A stretch of 64,000 bases of DNA from Puniceicoccus vermicola (GCF_014230055.1 NZ_JACHVA010000127.1:1-64000); one strand, 5' to 3'; positions 18,942-28,647 are shown, counted from the first letter of the stretch. Notes: generated by a model not told the origin, from the sequence alone. Translations and numbers: made by a program.

Positions 18942-20516
18942 CTAGGGCCGGTCTTCGCTTTCGACCTGCCCCTCCTGCTCACCGAGCGGCGACTCAGCCG
19001 AATCCGTTTCCCGATTCCCATTCTTCTTTTCGCCCCCATTACGGGATGGGATTGCAGCCAAAAGATAGAATGGGAAATAAGCCAACTTCCGTAAGCCCGC
19101 GACGTTGGAGATACTCGTCAGGCTCTTGCGGGTTTCGGCGATCACGGTGTCGAGGCGGAGTCGCTCCGTTCGGGATTCCGGCTCTTCCACGTAGGCCAGA
19201 CGGTGGAGTCCGTAGAACCCGACAATGGCCGCGAGAAAAAAGACAAAATCGAGCCCCCGAAGATTCAGCGCCGAAAAGACGATCGGATCCCCGTCGGTGA
19301 GAACTTCGGTAAAAGAGAAATTGGCCGCAAACTCACTGCCCGCCAAAACATCGGCGATGATCCCCCCAACAATCGGAGCCATCGTAGCCGCTGCTCCGTT
19401 AAACAGAGCATTGCTCGCCAAGAAAGCGGTGGCCTTGCCTTTAGGGGCATTCTTCATCGCCAGATTTCCCGTCGAGAGGATCACCCCCGCCGTCGAGATT
19501 CCGGTCAACACGTGGATCAGGATCAAGAGCGGAATGGTTAGGGCATACTTTTCCGGGAAGGTTGTGAAGGGCCAGACGAGCGTAGCGATCATGAACAGCT
19601 GGCCTGCCACGAGGAGGACTGAACGGTTACTCCACGCATCGGCCAAGGTTCCCCAGATTCGATAGAAGAGCACATTCACGACCTGGCTGAGGACGCTGAG
19701 TGAAATGACGATTCCCATCGGAATCTCCAACCGCTGGAGCATGTAGACCCCGAAAAACGCCCCGGCCATGTTGGCCGCAAAGCTCCAGAAAACCGTAAAA
19801 ATCAAAAGCTGCCGGAAGGGCTTCGAACGAATGGGTTCGAAGAGAAGAGATAAGAAAGGGGCCAATTCGGCAGGTTCCGGCTTGGGCTCCGGCACCTGGT
19901 TCAGAAATTTGGTCCCGAGAATGCCCACCAGCCCGGCAATGACAAAAAAGAGGCTGTAAGGAACAAATGGATCACCGCTCCACTCAAGCAAGGGTGTCAC
20001 GGCCCAACCAGCACCCAGGGTCACTGCTGCCCCGACCGCAGAAGCGATCGACAATCTCTTCCCGAAAAAACCTCCAAACTCCTTCTGAGGGATCAGATCC
20101 CGCATCCACGAATTGAAGGCACACCCGGCGGTGGCGCTGATCCCAAAATAGAAAACGATGAGCCCAAGAAGCGCCCCGGACCAGTAATCCGGAGGGAGAA
20201 GAAAAGGAATGAAGGGGATGAACAACCAGGCAAAGCGGCCGATCAAAGCCGGCAAGACAACCAGAGCCTTTCGATTCCGCAACTTCTCGACCGCGTAAAT
20301 CGAAGGAATCTGCAAAATCTGGCTCGCCGGACCGATCGCTGCCAAGAAACCGATCAAGAGATTCGAGGCATTCAGTTCGAGCGCGAAGGCGACGAGGAAT
20401 GCGCCTCCCCCGAGCACCCCCAGGATCTGCGAACAAACCGCATCGTAATTGAGAAGGCGCATTCCACTGCGCAGTTCACTCTCTGAAACGGTTTCTTTTT
20501 GCTGAAATAAACTCAA
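18942..20516 (-). CDS. Major facilitator superfamily transporter
   Basis: A 524-residue membrane protein with about 12 hydrophobic helices and a charged tail (GGEKKNGN, ESPLGEQEG). Start: TTG at 20516, chosen because AAGGGGAG lies about ten bases upstream; an internal ATG at 20462 is the alternative. The N-terminal phrase ELRSGMRLLNYDAVCSQ then VLGGGAFLVAFALELNAS resembles a group of MFS proteins common in Verrucomicrobiota whose substrates are unknown. It lies downstream of the phosphatase gene on the same strand; a GAGCGCC/GGCGCTC hairpin (20607-20626) separates the two. Confidence 0.82.
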   Translation of the reverse strand: MSLFQQKETVSESELRSGMRLLNYDAVCSQILGVLGGGAFLVAFALELNASNLLIGFLAAIGPASQILQIPSIYAVEKLRNRKALVVLPALIGRFAWLFIPFIPFLLPPDYWSGALLGLIVFYFGISATAGCAFNSWMRDLIPQKEFGGFFGKRLSIASAVGAAVTLGAGWAVTPLLEWSGDPFVPYSLFFVIAGLVGILGTKFLNQVPEPKPEPAELAPFLSLLFEPIRSKPFRQLLIFTVFWSFAANMAGAFFGVYMLQRLEIPMGIVISLSVLSQVVNVLFYRIWGTLADAWSNRSVLLVAGQLFMIATLVWPFTTFPEKYALTIPLLILIHVLTGISTAGVILSTGNLAMKNAPKGKATAFLASNALFNGAAATMAPIVGGIIADVLAGSEFAANFSFTEVLTDGDPIVFSALNLRGLDFVFFLAAIVGFYGLHRLAYVEEPESRTERLRLDTVIAETRKSLTSISNVAGLRKLAYFPFYLLAAIPSRNGGEKKNGNRETDSAESPLGEQEGQVESEDRP

Positions 20517-20634
20517 AATTAAAGATCTCCCCTTACATCCAATTAAGCAGAGGCCATTCCACAATTCATCTGCTTTTTACCGGGGACCATTCCCCGATCC
20601 CCAACTGAGCGCCCCAAATGGCGCTCTCGTTGCC

Positions 20635-21222
20635 CTAGCGGTCTACCGGAGCGTTCCAGATCTCGATGGCACGATTCTCGTGCTCGTAGCCGAGGCGGAT
20701 CAAAGAACCCGTGTGGATGACGAAATGACGCCCTTCACTCGGCCCTAGCCTCAACCAGCGAACCGTAAACACGCGCAGAAGATGACCGTGCGCAAACAAG
20801 GCCACATCCCCGGAGGCCTCCAAAACTCTTTGAATTACCCGGTCGCACCGGGCCGCCACCTCTTCCCCCGTCTCTCCACCGGGAACGGGATGGGTGAAAA
20901 TGTTCCATCCGGGCACTTTCTCCCGAATTTCAGAAGTCGTCATGCCTTCGTAATCGCCGTAAAACCATTCCGCAAGGTCCTCATCGATCTCCATCCGATC
21001 CCCGACTCCCGCCAATTCAGCGGTTTCCTTCGCCCGCTTCCGCGGACTACTCAAAATCAGGGAAAAGTCGCAGAGTTCGACCACGGGCTTGAGCGCTTTC
21101 GCGTCGTCCCTCCCGTTCGCCGTAAGGGGTAAATCTGTAATCGAAGTATGCTGCCCAGACCGACTCCACTCCGTCTCCCCGTGACGAAACAGAAATACCT
21201 TTTTTTGAGTATCCTCCGACAT
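20635..21222 (-). CDS. Histidine phosphatase family protein
   Basis: 195 residues from the ATG at 21222. The motif FLFRHGETEWSRSGQHTS carries the catalytic RHG His, LSSPRKRAKETAELAG the second Arg, and FAHGHLLRVFTVRWL the second catalytic His. The general acid Glu lies in LAEWFYGDYEGM. This matches phosphoglycerate mutase-like (SixA/GpmB type) phosphatases; similar proteins include acid phosphatases and alpha-ribazole phosphatase, so the substrate is open. The frame extends to 21384 only through repeat sequence. Confidence 0.85.
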   Translation of the reverse strand: MSEDTQKKVFLFRHGETEWSRSGQHTSITDLPLTANGRDDAKALKPVVELCDFSLILSSPRKRAKETAELAGVGDRMEIDEDLAEWFYGDYEGMTTSEIREKVPGWNIFTHPVPGGETGEEVAARCDRVIQRVLEASGDVALFAHGHLLRVFTVRWLRLGPSEGRHFVIHTGSLIRLGYEHENRAIEIWNAPVDR

Positions 21223-21331
21223 GATGAAAGCATTGATACCATTTCCCACGGAAGCACAAGACCCAGATGCATTTTTTGGGCAAATGCCAAAGGATCTTCT
21301 AGAACGCACTCTCGTTCTGGCGTTACTTTTC

Positions 21332-21730
21332 GCATTGAGAAGAGAATGGCACAGACTGAAGCTGCGGCCCTGCTCCTGTAACACAGGCTGCTAGCCTGTG
21401 TCGCGAATCGAGAGCTGGAAGCTCTCGCTACTTTGGGCTTCCGCTCTTGCATGACTTTTTCAAGTTGAGAAGAGAGGCGCAGCTGAAGCTGCGTCCCTAC
21501 TCCCGTACCACAGGCTGCTAGCCTGTTACGCGAATCGAGAGCTGGAAGCTCTCGCTACTTTGGGCTTCCGCTCTTGCATGACTTTTTCAAGTTGAGGAGA
21601 AAGGCGCAGCTGAAGCCGCGGCCCTGCTCCTGAACCACAGGCTGCTAGCCTGTGACGCGAATCGAGAGCTGGAAGCTCTCGCTCTACTTTCGGCTCCCCG
21701 TTCTCGCATGACTTTAGTCGTGCGATTCCC
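21332..21730. repeat. Three tandem family C repeat units ending in a GTTC hairpin
   Basis: Three direct units of about 125 bp (starting near 21332, 21468 and 21590). Each has a GCGCAGCTGAAGC-like stretch, the CACAGGCTGCTAGCCTGTG hairpin, then GAGAGCT-GGA-AGCTCTC with an inverted GTAG foot. The array ends with the same GTTCTCGCATGACTTTAGTC hairpin as the array at 17.4 kb. It fills most of the 600-base gap between the phosphatase and folA. Confidence 0.8.
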
Positions 21731-21831
21731 ACGCAAGGAAAAGCACCCTCCCCGAGCGACCGCCTATTCCCGCCCCAAAACTCCGAAATTCCCTCGACCC
21801 CGAATTGCCTCCGCACCGCCACTGCTGGCGA

Positions 21832-22332
21832 CTATCGACGCGCAAAATGCTCTACAGCGAAATCGTCTTCTTCGTGCACCGTCTCAGGGGCGGCAAATCG
21901 TTCTTCGAATGGAGGGAAGAAGGTGTCGCCCTCGGACGCGAGTTTGACGCGCGTGAGGTAGACTTCGGTCCAGAGATCCATGGTCAGGCGGTAGATCTCG
22001 GCCCCACCGATCACGTACACCTTCTCATCCGGAGCCAAGGCTGACTGAAGCGCCTTTACCGAGGAGAAGACTTCAATTCCCGGGGCTTCAAAATCCGAAC
22101 GACTGAGGACAAGGTTGCGCCGCTTCGGCAAGGGGCGTCCGATCGATTCATAGGTTTTCCTTCCCATGAGAATCGTGGCGCCGCTGGTCAGGTTTTTGAA
22201 AAACTTCAAATCACCGGGAAGATGCCAGGGCAATTGCCCGTCGCGCCCGATGACCCGGTTATCCGCCATGGCGGCCACTGCGATCCATGAGTGTGACGAC
22301 TCTTCGGATTTGGGCTGGGAAGATGTCTCCAT
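21832..22332 (-). CDS. folA: Dihydrofolate reductase
   Basis: FolA reduces dihydrofolate with NADPH and thereby recycles the product of thymidylate synthase. Visible motifs: WIAVAAMADNRVIGRDGQLPWHLP broken here as VIGRDGQLPWHLPGD, MGRKTYESIGRPLP and YVIGGAEIY. Length (166-167) is normal. The ATG at 22332 overlaps the thyA stop (TGATG), so the two are translationally coupled; a GTG one codon upstream is also possible. Confidence 0.96.
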   Translation of the reverse strand: METSSQPKSEESSHSWIAVAAMADNRVIGRDGQLPWHLPGDLKFFKNLTSGATILMGRKTYESIGRPLPKRRNLVLSRSDFEAPGIEVFSSVKALQSALAPDEKVYVIGGAEIYRLTMDLWTEVYLTRVKLASEGDTFFPPFEERFAAPETVHEEDDFAVEHFARR

Positions 22333-23126
22333 CACACCGCGACCGGAGCCTTAATGCCAGGATGAGGATCGTAGCCCTCGAGCGTGAAGTCCTCGTACTC
22401 GAATTCGTCGATCTCCCGCCGTTCCGGATTGATGATCATCCGCGGTAGAGGTCTAGGCTCACGGGCGAGTTGAGTCTCGGCCTGCTCCCGGTGATTGGCA
22501 TAGAGATGAACGTCTCCAAAAGTGTGAACGAAATCGCCCGGCTCCAGATCACAGACTTGCGCCATCATTTGCAGGAGCAAGGCATAGGAAGCGATGTTGA
22601 AGGGCACTCCGAGAAAAATATCGGCGCTGCGCTGATAGAGCTGGCAGCTGAGCTTTCCATCGGCCACGTAGAATTGGAAAAGCGCATGGCACGGGGGCAA
22701 TGCCATCTGATCGATCTCCCCGGGGTTCCAAGCCAAGACCATGTGCCGGCGACTGGCCGGATTCTTGCGCAACGACTCGACTACTTCCGCAATCTGGTCG
22801 ACTTTTTTCCCGTCAGGCCCCTGCCACGACCGCCATTGGGCCCCATAGATGCGCCCCAGATCTCCATTGGGCGCGGCCCATTCGTTCCAAATTTTTACGC
22901 CGTTTTCCTGCAGAGAACGGGCGTTCGTTTCGCCTCGGAGGAACCAGAGCAATTCATGAATGATCGATTTCAGGTGAACTTTCTTCGTCGTCACCAACGG
23001 AAATCCTTCGCTCAGGGGAAATCGCAATTGAGCCCCGAAAAGGGACCAAGTGCCCGTTCCGGTCCGGTCATCGCGGAAACTTCCCGTTTCCAGGATCGAA
23101 CGCATTAAATCGAGATAGACCTTCAT
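22332..23126 (-). CDS. thyA: Thymidylate synthase
   Basis: 264 residues, the length of E. coli ThyA. It methylates dUMP using methylene-tetrahydrofolate. The nucleophile Cys146 is in [25 protein letters not shown] near the N terminus is the phosphate-binding loop and [20 protein letters not shown] is the substrate-binding block (cited in part: [15 protein letters not shown]). The gene overlaps both neighbours by ATGA/TGATG junctions, giving lipoprotein-thyA-folA. Confidence 0.97.
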   Translation of the reverse strand: MKVYLDLMRSILETGSFRDDRTGTGTWSLFGAQLRFPLSEGFPLVTTKKVHLKSIIHELLWFLRGETNARSLQENGVKIWNEWAAPNGDLGRIYGAQWRSWQGPDGKKVDQIAEVVESLRKNPASRRHMVLAWNPGEIDQMALPPCHALFQFYVADGKLSCQLYQRSADIFLGVPFNIASYALLLQMMAQVCDLEPGDFVHTFGDVHLYANHREQAETQLAREPRPLPRMIINPERREIDEFEYEDFTLEGYDPHPGIKAPVAV

Positions 23127-23953
23127 GGCTTTTCAGCTTCGTCTTCCGCAGGCGCGGTGACAAGGGTCCAATTTTTCTCGGGCGTATCAATTTCGAGTTT
23201 CAGGGCTTCACCGGCACCGACTTCGACCACGCCTTCGGCAATGGAAGAATCAGGCCGCCCTTGAGGAACTCCATCGGTGATCCAGTAATAAAAAGATGCA
23301 TCTTCTTCGTTCAGATTCCAGAAGGTGATATTGGCCATATACCCCTCTTCGCTCAGTTTCAGCTGCGTCGATTCCTTAAAGTAAACGTTGCGGGTCGCAG
23401 GGCCGGGAATCGCCATCCACCCTTCTGGTGCCGAAGCCTTCGATTCCATGCGATACCATCCCTGCTTGCGGGAGACGATGAACGTGCCCTGCCAGGTTTC
23501 TCCGGCTTGAAGAACAATCGGATCAACCCCGAGAAATGGCTGAAAATCCCCAATCAAATTTGGGGTGCGACGGCGTATCTCCAGATCGGTGATTTCGATC
23601 ACAACGGAGTCGGAATTTTTCAACTCCAGAGTCGCCGGATATCCGATAACAACATTCCCTCTCACGGGAAAGGTGAGACCGCTAATCTGCTGCAGCGGAG
23701 CCCCGGTCACCCGTTGATTGGAAACTTTGGTGCGCACCTCCAGCTTGGGAAAGTCGGAAACTGTCTTGTAGGGACCAAATGGATCTTTCGCTAGATCAGA
23801 TAGAGCCAGTTTCAAGGTCTTCTCTTGTGCGGCCGTCTCATCCGGGCTTAGCGATGCGGTCGAAGCACACCCGGAGGCAAGGATCAGGGTAACCATTCCC
23901 GCCAAGGCTCCCAGGACGGAAGAAGAGAAAAATCGCGAATTTGGGAGAATCAT
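23123..23953 (-). CDS. Hypothetical lipoprotein upstream of thyA
   Basis: A 276-residue protein with a lipoprotein signal: hydrophobic stretch [14 protein letters not shown] then lipobox ASGC at about residue 29. The mature part has two beta-rich domains with no recognised motif; the phrase [21 protein letters not shown] suggests an immunoglobulin-like fold. The stop overlaps the thyA start (ATGA), an odd partner for a nucleotide enzyme; the link may be only co-transcription. It seems to be the first gene of the operon. Confidence 0.75.
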   Translation of the reverse strand: MILPNSRFFSSSVLGALAGMVTLILASGCASTASLSPDETAAQEKTLKLALSDLAKDPFGPYKTVSDFPKLEVRTKVSNQRVTGAPLQQISGLTFPVRGNVVIGYPATLELKNSDSVVIEITDLEIRRRTPNLIGDFQPFLGVDPIVLQAGETWQGTFIVSRKQGWYRMESKASAPEGWMAIPGPATRNVYFKESTQLKLSEEGYMANITFWNLNEEDASFYYWITDGVPQGRPDSSIAEGVVEVGAGEALKLEIDTPEKNWTLVTAPAEDEAEKP

Positions 23954-24017
23954 GATCGCCCGAGAAAAGAACTTCCCGAGGCGGGGAGCAAGCCCGATTC
24001 AGCCGGAAACGAATCGA

Positions 24018-24845
24018 TCAGCTCTCGATCGTGCAGCCCGCGACCATGTCGCGCAAAAACCCGGAAAAATCGCTCCACCCTTCCGTTGAATTCACCGAAA
24101 GATCTGCGCAACGCTTCACGATCGCACTACCGACCACCACCCCGGAGGCCCACTGTGCAGTCTGACGAACTTGACTCGGATCCGAAATTCCAAATCCGAC
24201 AACCGTCGGAAGTTCGGTCTGCTCCCGGATCGCCGAAAGGGCTTCCTCAACGCCTTCAGCCATATCCGTCCGCTCACCAGTAACTCCCTCGCGCGAGACA
24301 TAGTAGATAAACCCAGTAGCGGCGTCCGCAATCAACGGAATCCGCGATTTCGGGGTCGTCGGAGCCACGATAAAAACGGTCTTCAGATCATGCTTTTTGC
24401 AGATCTCCAGATAGTCAGCCCCCTCTTCCGGAGGAAGATCCAAAACGAGGAGACCATCGACCCCAGCAGCCTTCGCTTCGAGGACGTAATTCTCGATCCC
24501 TCGCGAGAAGACCAAGTTAAAATACGTATAGAAAACAATCGCAACCTCGTCGGAGATTTCACGAACCTTCCGCACCAATGCAAAAACGTCGGCAGAGGTC
24601 ACGCCGTTTGCCAAAGCTCGTTCGGCAGCGCGTTGATTGGTCGGACCATCCGCCAACGGGTCGCTGAAAGGAACGCCAATCTCGAGAACATCGACTCCCG
24701 ATTCAATCAGATGACGATAGATCTCGACCGAAGTTTCGAGATCCGGATCTCCGGCACAGGTATAGGAAACGAAGGCCGACTTCTTTCCCGCCGCCTTCAA
24801 ACGCTCGGCATCAAATGCCCGGGCAATGCGATCCGAATCACTCAT
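24018..24845 (-). CDS. trpA: Tryptophan synthase alpha subunit
   Basis: TrpA cleaves indole-3-glycerol phosphate to indole for the beta subunit. The catalytic Glu and Asp are in EIGVPFSDPLADGP (Glu55, Asp66, equivalent to Glu49 and Asp60 of E. coli). FIYYVSREGVTGER and VVGFGISDPSQV complete the phosphate site. 275 residues, normal. No trpB is adjacent in the window. The gene is the third in rplS-small membrane protein-trpA and overlaps the small gene by ATGA. Confidence 0.96.
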   Translation of the reverse strand: MSDSDRIARAFDAERLKAAGKKSAFVSYTCAGDPDLETSVEIYRHLIESGVDVLEIGVPFSDPLADGPTNQRAAERALANGVTSADVFALVRKVREISDEVAIVFYTYFNLVFSRGIENYVLEAKAAGVDGLLVLDLPPEEGADYLEICKKHDLKTVFIVAPTTPKSRIPLIADAATGFIYYVSREGVTGERTDMAEGVEEALSAIREQTELPTVVGFGISDPSQVRQTAQWASGVVVGSAIVKRCADLSVNSTEGWSDFSGFLRDMVAGCTIES

Positions 24846-25027
24846 GGTGCCGTAGAAGCTTCTCCTGAATCTGAATTCTGAATTTCGGCGGAATCCTCTG
24901 CCGGAGTCGTCTGAAAACTCTCCTCCAGCGCAGAGCGATAGAGGTATAACTTAAAGAGCCCGACTGCGATTGCCGCGATAATCAGAACGGCGCAAAACAG
25001 GTTACGGCTCCGTTTTTCTGGATCCAT
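24842..25027 (-). CDS. Small single-pass membrane protein between rplS and trpA
   Basis: 61 residues: a short basic N terminus (MDPEKRSRN), one membrane helix (LFCAVLIIAAIAVGLFKLYL) and an acidic Ser/Glu-rich tail. The stop codon overlaps the trpA start as ATGA, which supports it being translated. No family recognised. Confidence 0.62.
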   Translation of the reverse strand: MDPEKRSRNLFCAVLIIAAIAVGLFKLYLYRSALEESFQTTPAEDSAEIQNSDSGEASTAP

Positions 25028-25048
25028 CCCCCGTCTCCGCGGATCGGA

Positions 25049-25414
25049 TTAACTGCCTTGTTCAGCGAGGCGCTTTTCCTTCACGAGGCTGGCGCGCTTA
25101 CCGATACGCTCACGCATGTAGTACATACGGGCACGCATGACCACACTATCGCGATCGACTTCGATCTTTTCGATGTTGGGCGAGTGCACGGGGAAAACGC
25201 GTTCCACGCCAACACCCGAAGCAATGCGGCGAACCGTGAAAGTTTCGGTGATCCCCGTTCCCTTGCGGGCAATTACGATACCAGCAAAAACCTGAATACG
25301 GGTCTTTTCACCTTCACGGACACGGGTGTGCACCTTAACCCCGTCACCAACTTTAAAATTGGCGCGGTCGTCCTGCAGCTGCTCTTTGGAAATTTCGGAA
25401 ATCAACGCGTTCAT
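25049..25414 (-). CDS. rplS: 50S ribosomal protein L19
   Basis: 121 residues from the ATG at 25414. The block FKVGDGVKVHTRVREGEKTR, then QVFAGIVIARKGTG and FTVRRIASGVGVERVFPVHS are diagnostic of bL19, which sits at the 30S-50S interface. The open frame reaches 25531, but bL19 homologues begin near this Met. The usual rpsP-rimM-trmD neighbours are absent from the upstream side, where a tRNA gene lies divergently. Confidence 0.97.
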   Translation of the reverse strand: MNALISEISKEQLQDDRANFKVGDGVKVHTRVREGEKTRIQVFAGIVIARKGTGITETFTVRRIASGVGVERVFPVHSPNIEKIEVDRDSVVMRARMYYMRERIGKRASLVKEKRLAEQGS

Positions 25415-25558
25415 ATCTCTGGTCTTTGAATGAAAAGTAAACGGTGGAGAAAACAAGGTCGTTAGTCCCTCGTCAAGAGAAAGAAGAGTAATTTTTCTTC
25501 CAAAAATAAGAAAAAGAGGTTGCTTCCACATAAACCATCCTCAACCTACCTACTTTTC

Positions 25559-25935
<377 letters not shown>

Positions 25936-26328
25936 ATGTTAAAGTTCATCCTGCTCGGAGCCCTTGCGGCCTCCTCCCTCTGCGGAGATCCCCTAAAAAT
26001 CGGCATCTATGGAGGCGTTTTCGAACCCGGACAATACGAAATCCCCAGCGATGAGGGTCTGCTCCGCGGAATCTACCTCGCCGGCGGCATTCGCGGCGAC
26101 GGCTGTCCCGAGCACATCTACCTTCGAAGAAACACCGAAGAGGGCGTCAAAATGATCTCGGTCGATGCCTGGAAGATTGTCTTTGAAGACAAACCTGACG
26201 TCCCCCTTCAGGATAAGGATCTCATTCTGGCTCAGTTTCACATGATTTCCCACTTAAGTTTCGAAGAGATCAAACAGTTTAACCAGCAGCTTCCGATTTA
26301 TCTGGAGAAACAGAAAAAGGAGGAATGA
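25936..26328 (+). CDS. Small secreted SLBB-domain protein
   Basis: 130 residues: a signal peptide (LKFILLGALAASSLC, likely cleaved near residue 16-17) and one soluble-ligand-binding beta-grasp (SLBB) domain, recognised by GVFEPGQYEIPSDEGLLRGI and LAGGIRGDGCPEHIYLRR. SLBB domains bind polysaccharide in export proteins of the Wza class. Here the polysaccharide-export N-terminal domain is missing and no capsule genes are near. The last third is a charged helical tail ending KQKKEE. The exact role is unknown. Confidence 0.75.
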   Translation: MLKFILLGALAASSLCGDPLKIGIYGGVFEPGQYEIPSDEGLLRGIYLAGGIRGDGCPEHIYLRRNTEEGVKMISVDAWKIVFEDKPDVPLQDKDLILAQFHMISHLSFEEIKQFNQQLPIYLEKQKKEE

Positions 26329-26340
26329 AACCTATGGTCA

Positions 26341-27003
26341 TGCGAATTGAACGCGCGGGGCCAACCAACGAGCGGAGAGGCAGCGCGGCAGCTAAAGCTG
26401 CCGGTCCTTGGAGGATTCGCCCCGACCATGGACCATTATGTGCCCTGACACCGCATTCGAAAAAGTCCTGCCACAGCAAAATACCAAAGTAGTGAGAGCT
26501 TCCAGCTCTCTCACCCGTAGGAGCGGCCCCCGTAACGCCGAAATCGGCAGCTGAAGCAGCCGTTCCTTGGAAGGATTCTCCCCGACCACGGACCGTCAAG
26601 TGCCCTGGCACCCCATCCGAAAAAGTACTGCCACAGCAAAATCCAAAGTAGTGAGAGCTTCCAGCTCTCTCACACGTAGGAGCGGCCCCCGTAACGCCGA
26701 AATCGGCAGCTGAAGCAGCCGTTCCTTGGAAGGATTCTCCCCGACCACGGACCGTCAAGTGCCCTGGCACCCCATCCGAAAAGTACTGCCACAGCAAAAT
26801 CCAAAGTAGTGAGAGCTTCCAGCTCTCTCACACGTAGGAGCGGCCCCCGTAACGCCGAAATCGGCAGCTGAAGCAGCCGTTCCTTGGAAGGATTCTCCCC
26901 GACCACGGACCGTCAAGTGCCCTGGCACCCCATCCGAAAAAGTACTGCCACAGCAAAATCCAAAGTAGTGAGAGCTTCCAGCTCTCTCACACGTAGGAGC
27001 GGC
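26341..27003. repeat. Tandem array of about 159-bp REP-containing units
   Basis: The family C hairpin (GTAGTGAGAGCT-TCC-AGCTCTCTCA) occurs at 26489, 26648, 26806 and 26965, that is with periods of 159, 158 and 159 bases. The sequence between hairpins is almost identical in the last three units and includes a GGCAGCTGAAGCAGCC stem. The first unit (26341-26488) is diverged. Open frames on the minus strand here are only translations of the repeat. Confidence 0.88.
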
Positions 27004-27052
27004 CCGCCTGGCACAAGGATTCGGCAGTCGGTCCAGTTTCCAACATATCGCG

Positions 27053-27150
27053 ATTCGAGAGCTGGACTTGTCCAGCGAAGATCCAAATCGAGAGCTGGAA
27101 GCTCTCGCTACTTTGGTCTCCCGTTCTCGCATGACTTTTGTCGTGCAAAT
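27053..27150. repeat. Family C hairpins followed by a GTTC hairpin
   Basis: A partial GAGAGCTGG...CCAG hairpin, then an intact GAGAGCT-GGA-AGCTCTC with inverted GTAG foot at 27090-27115, then GTTCTCGCATGACTTTTGTC (27122-27141), the same order as at the ends of the arrays at 17.7 and 21.7 kb. Confidence 0.72.
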
Positions 27151-27216
27151 CGTGCAAATGGAAAAGCATTAGCAAGAACCCTCGAACTGAACGGATCTCG
27201 TCAAACGAAAGGCTTG

Positions 27217-27301
27217 TGGTGCCCAGGGAGGGACTTGAACCCTCACGCCTTGCGGCACTGGATCCTAAATCCAGCGTGTCTGCCAATTCCACCACCTAGG
27301 C
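27217..27301 (-). tRNA. tRNA-Leu (anticodon TAG)
   Basis: 85 bases with a long variable arm and an encoded CCA end. On the minus strand the acceptor GCCTAGG pairs with CCTGGGC, the anticodon stem CTGGA/TCCAG encloses TTTAGGA (anticodon TAG), the variable arm is TGCCGCAAGGCGT-like and the T arm is GAGGG-TTCAAGT-CCCTC. Confidence 0.95.
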
Positions 27302-27617
27302 AAGCTTGTCAGCCTTCGTCATTCAACGAAGCTCGGGAAGATAAGGAGAGCCCCAACCGATTAGCAAGGGGAATTGATAAGAAATTTTCGATCGTCGCCA
27401 AACTGGCCAAGTTCTCTGTCGGTAGAACAGCGGTCCTGCCCGTACCCGGCCCAAACGGAAATCACCCGCAAGCGCCGAAATAGACCGTTGCTCGCATCCT
27501 CTTCCCCGCTGCAACCAAATCTTTTCGTAATCGACTCCATTACCTCCGGTTATACCTTCTCGCCATTTCTTCCTTCGAGACCTCTCAGGCCCGATCTATG
27601 CAGCATTTCGGAGCATC
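27302..27617. other. Intergenic stretch with no gene seen
   Basis: 316 bases between the divergent tRNA-Leu and the next gene. No protein-like frame, hairpin or known repeat was noticed; it must hold the promoters for both sides. Confidence 0.5.
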
Positions 27618-28637
27618 ATGAAAACAATGGAATGCCAATATGGGGAGTTGCGGGGGATCACCAATTTCATGACCTACAAGAGCGGATCTTTGAAGTCGTG
27701 CATTGTCGATACCCGGAACGAAGTCACCACCTCCGCCGGGACTCTGGTTCCGCAATACCGCCCGCCCGTTCTGGGTGAGCGTCAAAAGAAGTATCGGAGC
27801 TCGTTGAGCTTCTTCGAAAATGGTCAAATCAAGAGCGCGGCCCTCGACGATTCGACGCCGTTGCAAACGCCCCTCGGCGTCTTTCACGCGGAGCTGGTTA
27901 CATTCTATGAGGATGGGGCCGTGAATCGGGTATTTCCTCTCAATGGAAAGATCGACGGCTACTGGTCAGAACAAAATGAAGGCGAGCTCGCCGAGGTTTT
28001 CGATTTCGATCTTCCGGTCGGCCAGTTCTCGGCAAAGATCATCGCTCTTCACTTCTACCCTTCCGGAGCCCTCAAAAGTCTTACCCTTTGGCCGGGCGAA
28101 AAGATTGTCCTCCAATCGCCTGTCGGGGAGATATCCGCCCGCACGGGCTTTGCCCTCTATGAAAACGGGTCCCTCCGTTCGCTGGAGCCGGCCGAACCAG
28201 CCAACCTTTTAACTCCGATTGGAGTCATTGCCGCCTACGACCCGGAAATGATCGGGATGAACGCCGACCAAAATTCCGTCCAGTTCGATCCGGAAGGGAA
28301 CCTCATTTCCGTAAAAACAGTGCATACGGGGATCAAGGTCATTGAGGAGGATGGATCCCTGCGGCAGATCGAGCCAGTCGAAGCCCCCAGCCTCATCGAT
28401 ATTTTTGAGATGCGCACCGTCTCGATGCAGGTCGATTTCACCGGCGAACTGGTTCAAATCGAAGCCGACCGCATCTACGCCTACAATCTCGAAGAAACCG
28501 ACATTGCCACCTTCATCCGCTCACAAGTCCTCCGGGACGCCTGCTCAGCCTGCGCGGGTTGCGGAAGCGGTGGGAGTTGTGGATCCGGGGACGACGGCGT
28601 TTGCGAGAAAGGCGACGATTGCTTTAAGAATCAGTAG
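27618..28637 (+). CDS. Hypothetical MORN/YwqK-like repeat protein with Cys-rich tail
   Basis: 339 residues with no signal peptide. The body repeats a motif of the form L-S-F-F-E-N-G-x-I-K-S (SLSFFENGQIKS, LVTFYEDGAVNRV, ALHFYPSGALKSL, GFALYENGSLRSL, SVQFDPEGNLISV), each followed by P/I-x-x-P-I/V-G. Such units resemble the beta-hairpin repeats of MORN or YwqK-type proteins. The last 30 residues are Cys- and Gly-rich (ACSACAGCGSGGSCGSG, then C-x6-C), a likely metal site. The N terminus CQYGELRGIT is unrelated to secretion. No function is assigned. Confidence 0.72.
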   Translation: MKTMECQYGELRGITNFMTYKSGSLKSCIVDTRNEVTTSAGTLVPQYRPPVLGERQKKYRSSLSFFENGQIKSAALDDSTPLQTPLGVFHAELVTFYEDGAVNRVFPLNGKIDGYWSEQNEGELAEVFDFDLPVGQFSAKIIALHFYPSGALKSLTLWPGEKIVLQSPVGEISARTGFALYENGSLRSLEPAEPANLLTPIGVIAAYDPEMIGMNADQNSVQFDPEGNLISVKTVHTGIKVIEEDGSLRQIEPVEAPSLIDIFEMRTVSMQVDFTGELVQIEADRIYAYNLEETDIATFIRSQVLRDACSACAGCGSGGSCGSGDDGVCEKGDDCFKNQ

Positions 28638-28647
28638 CCAGTATCCG

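Noticed and set aside
26341-27003. CRISPR array
   Set aside because: Unit of 159 bp with near-identical interior sequence, no short unique spacers, no cas genes in the window.
26279-27132. Minus-strand frames in the 159-bp array
   Set aside because: They repeat the same peptide because they translate the DNA repeat; there is no start signal or family similarity.
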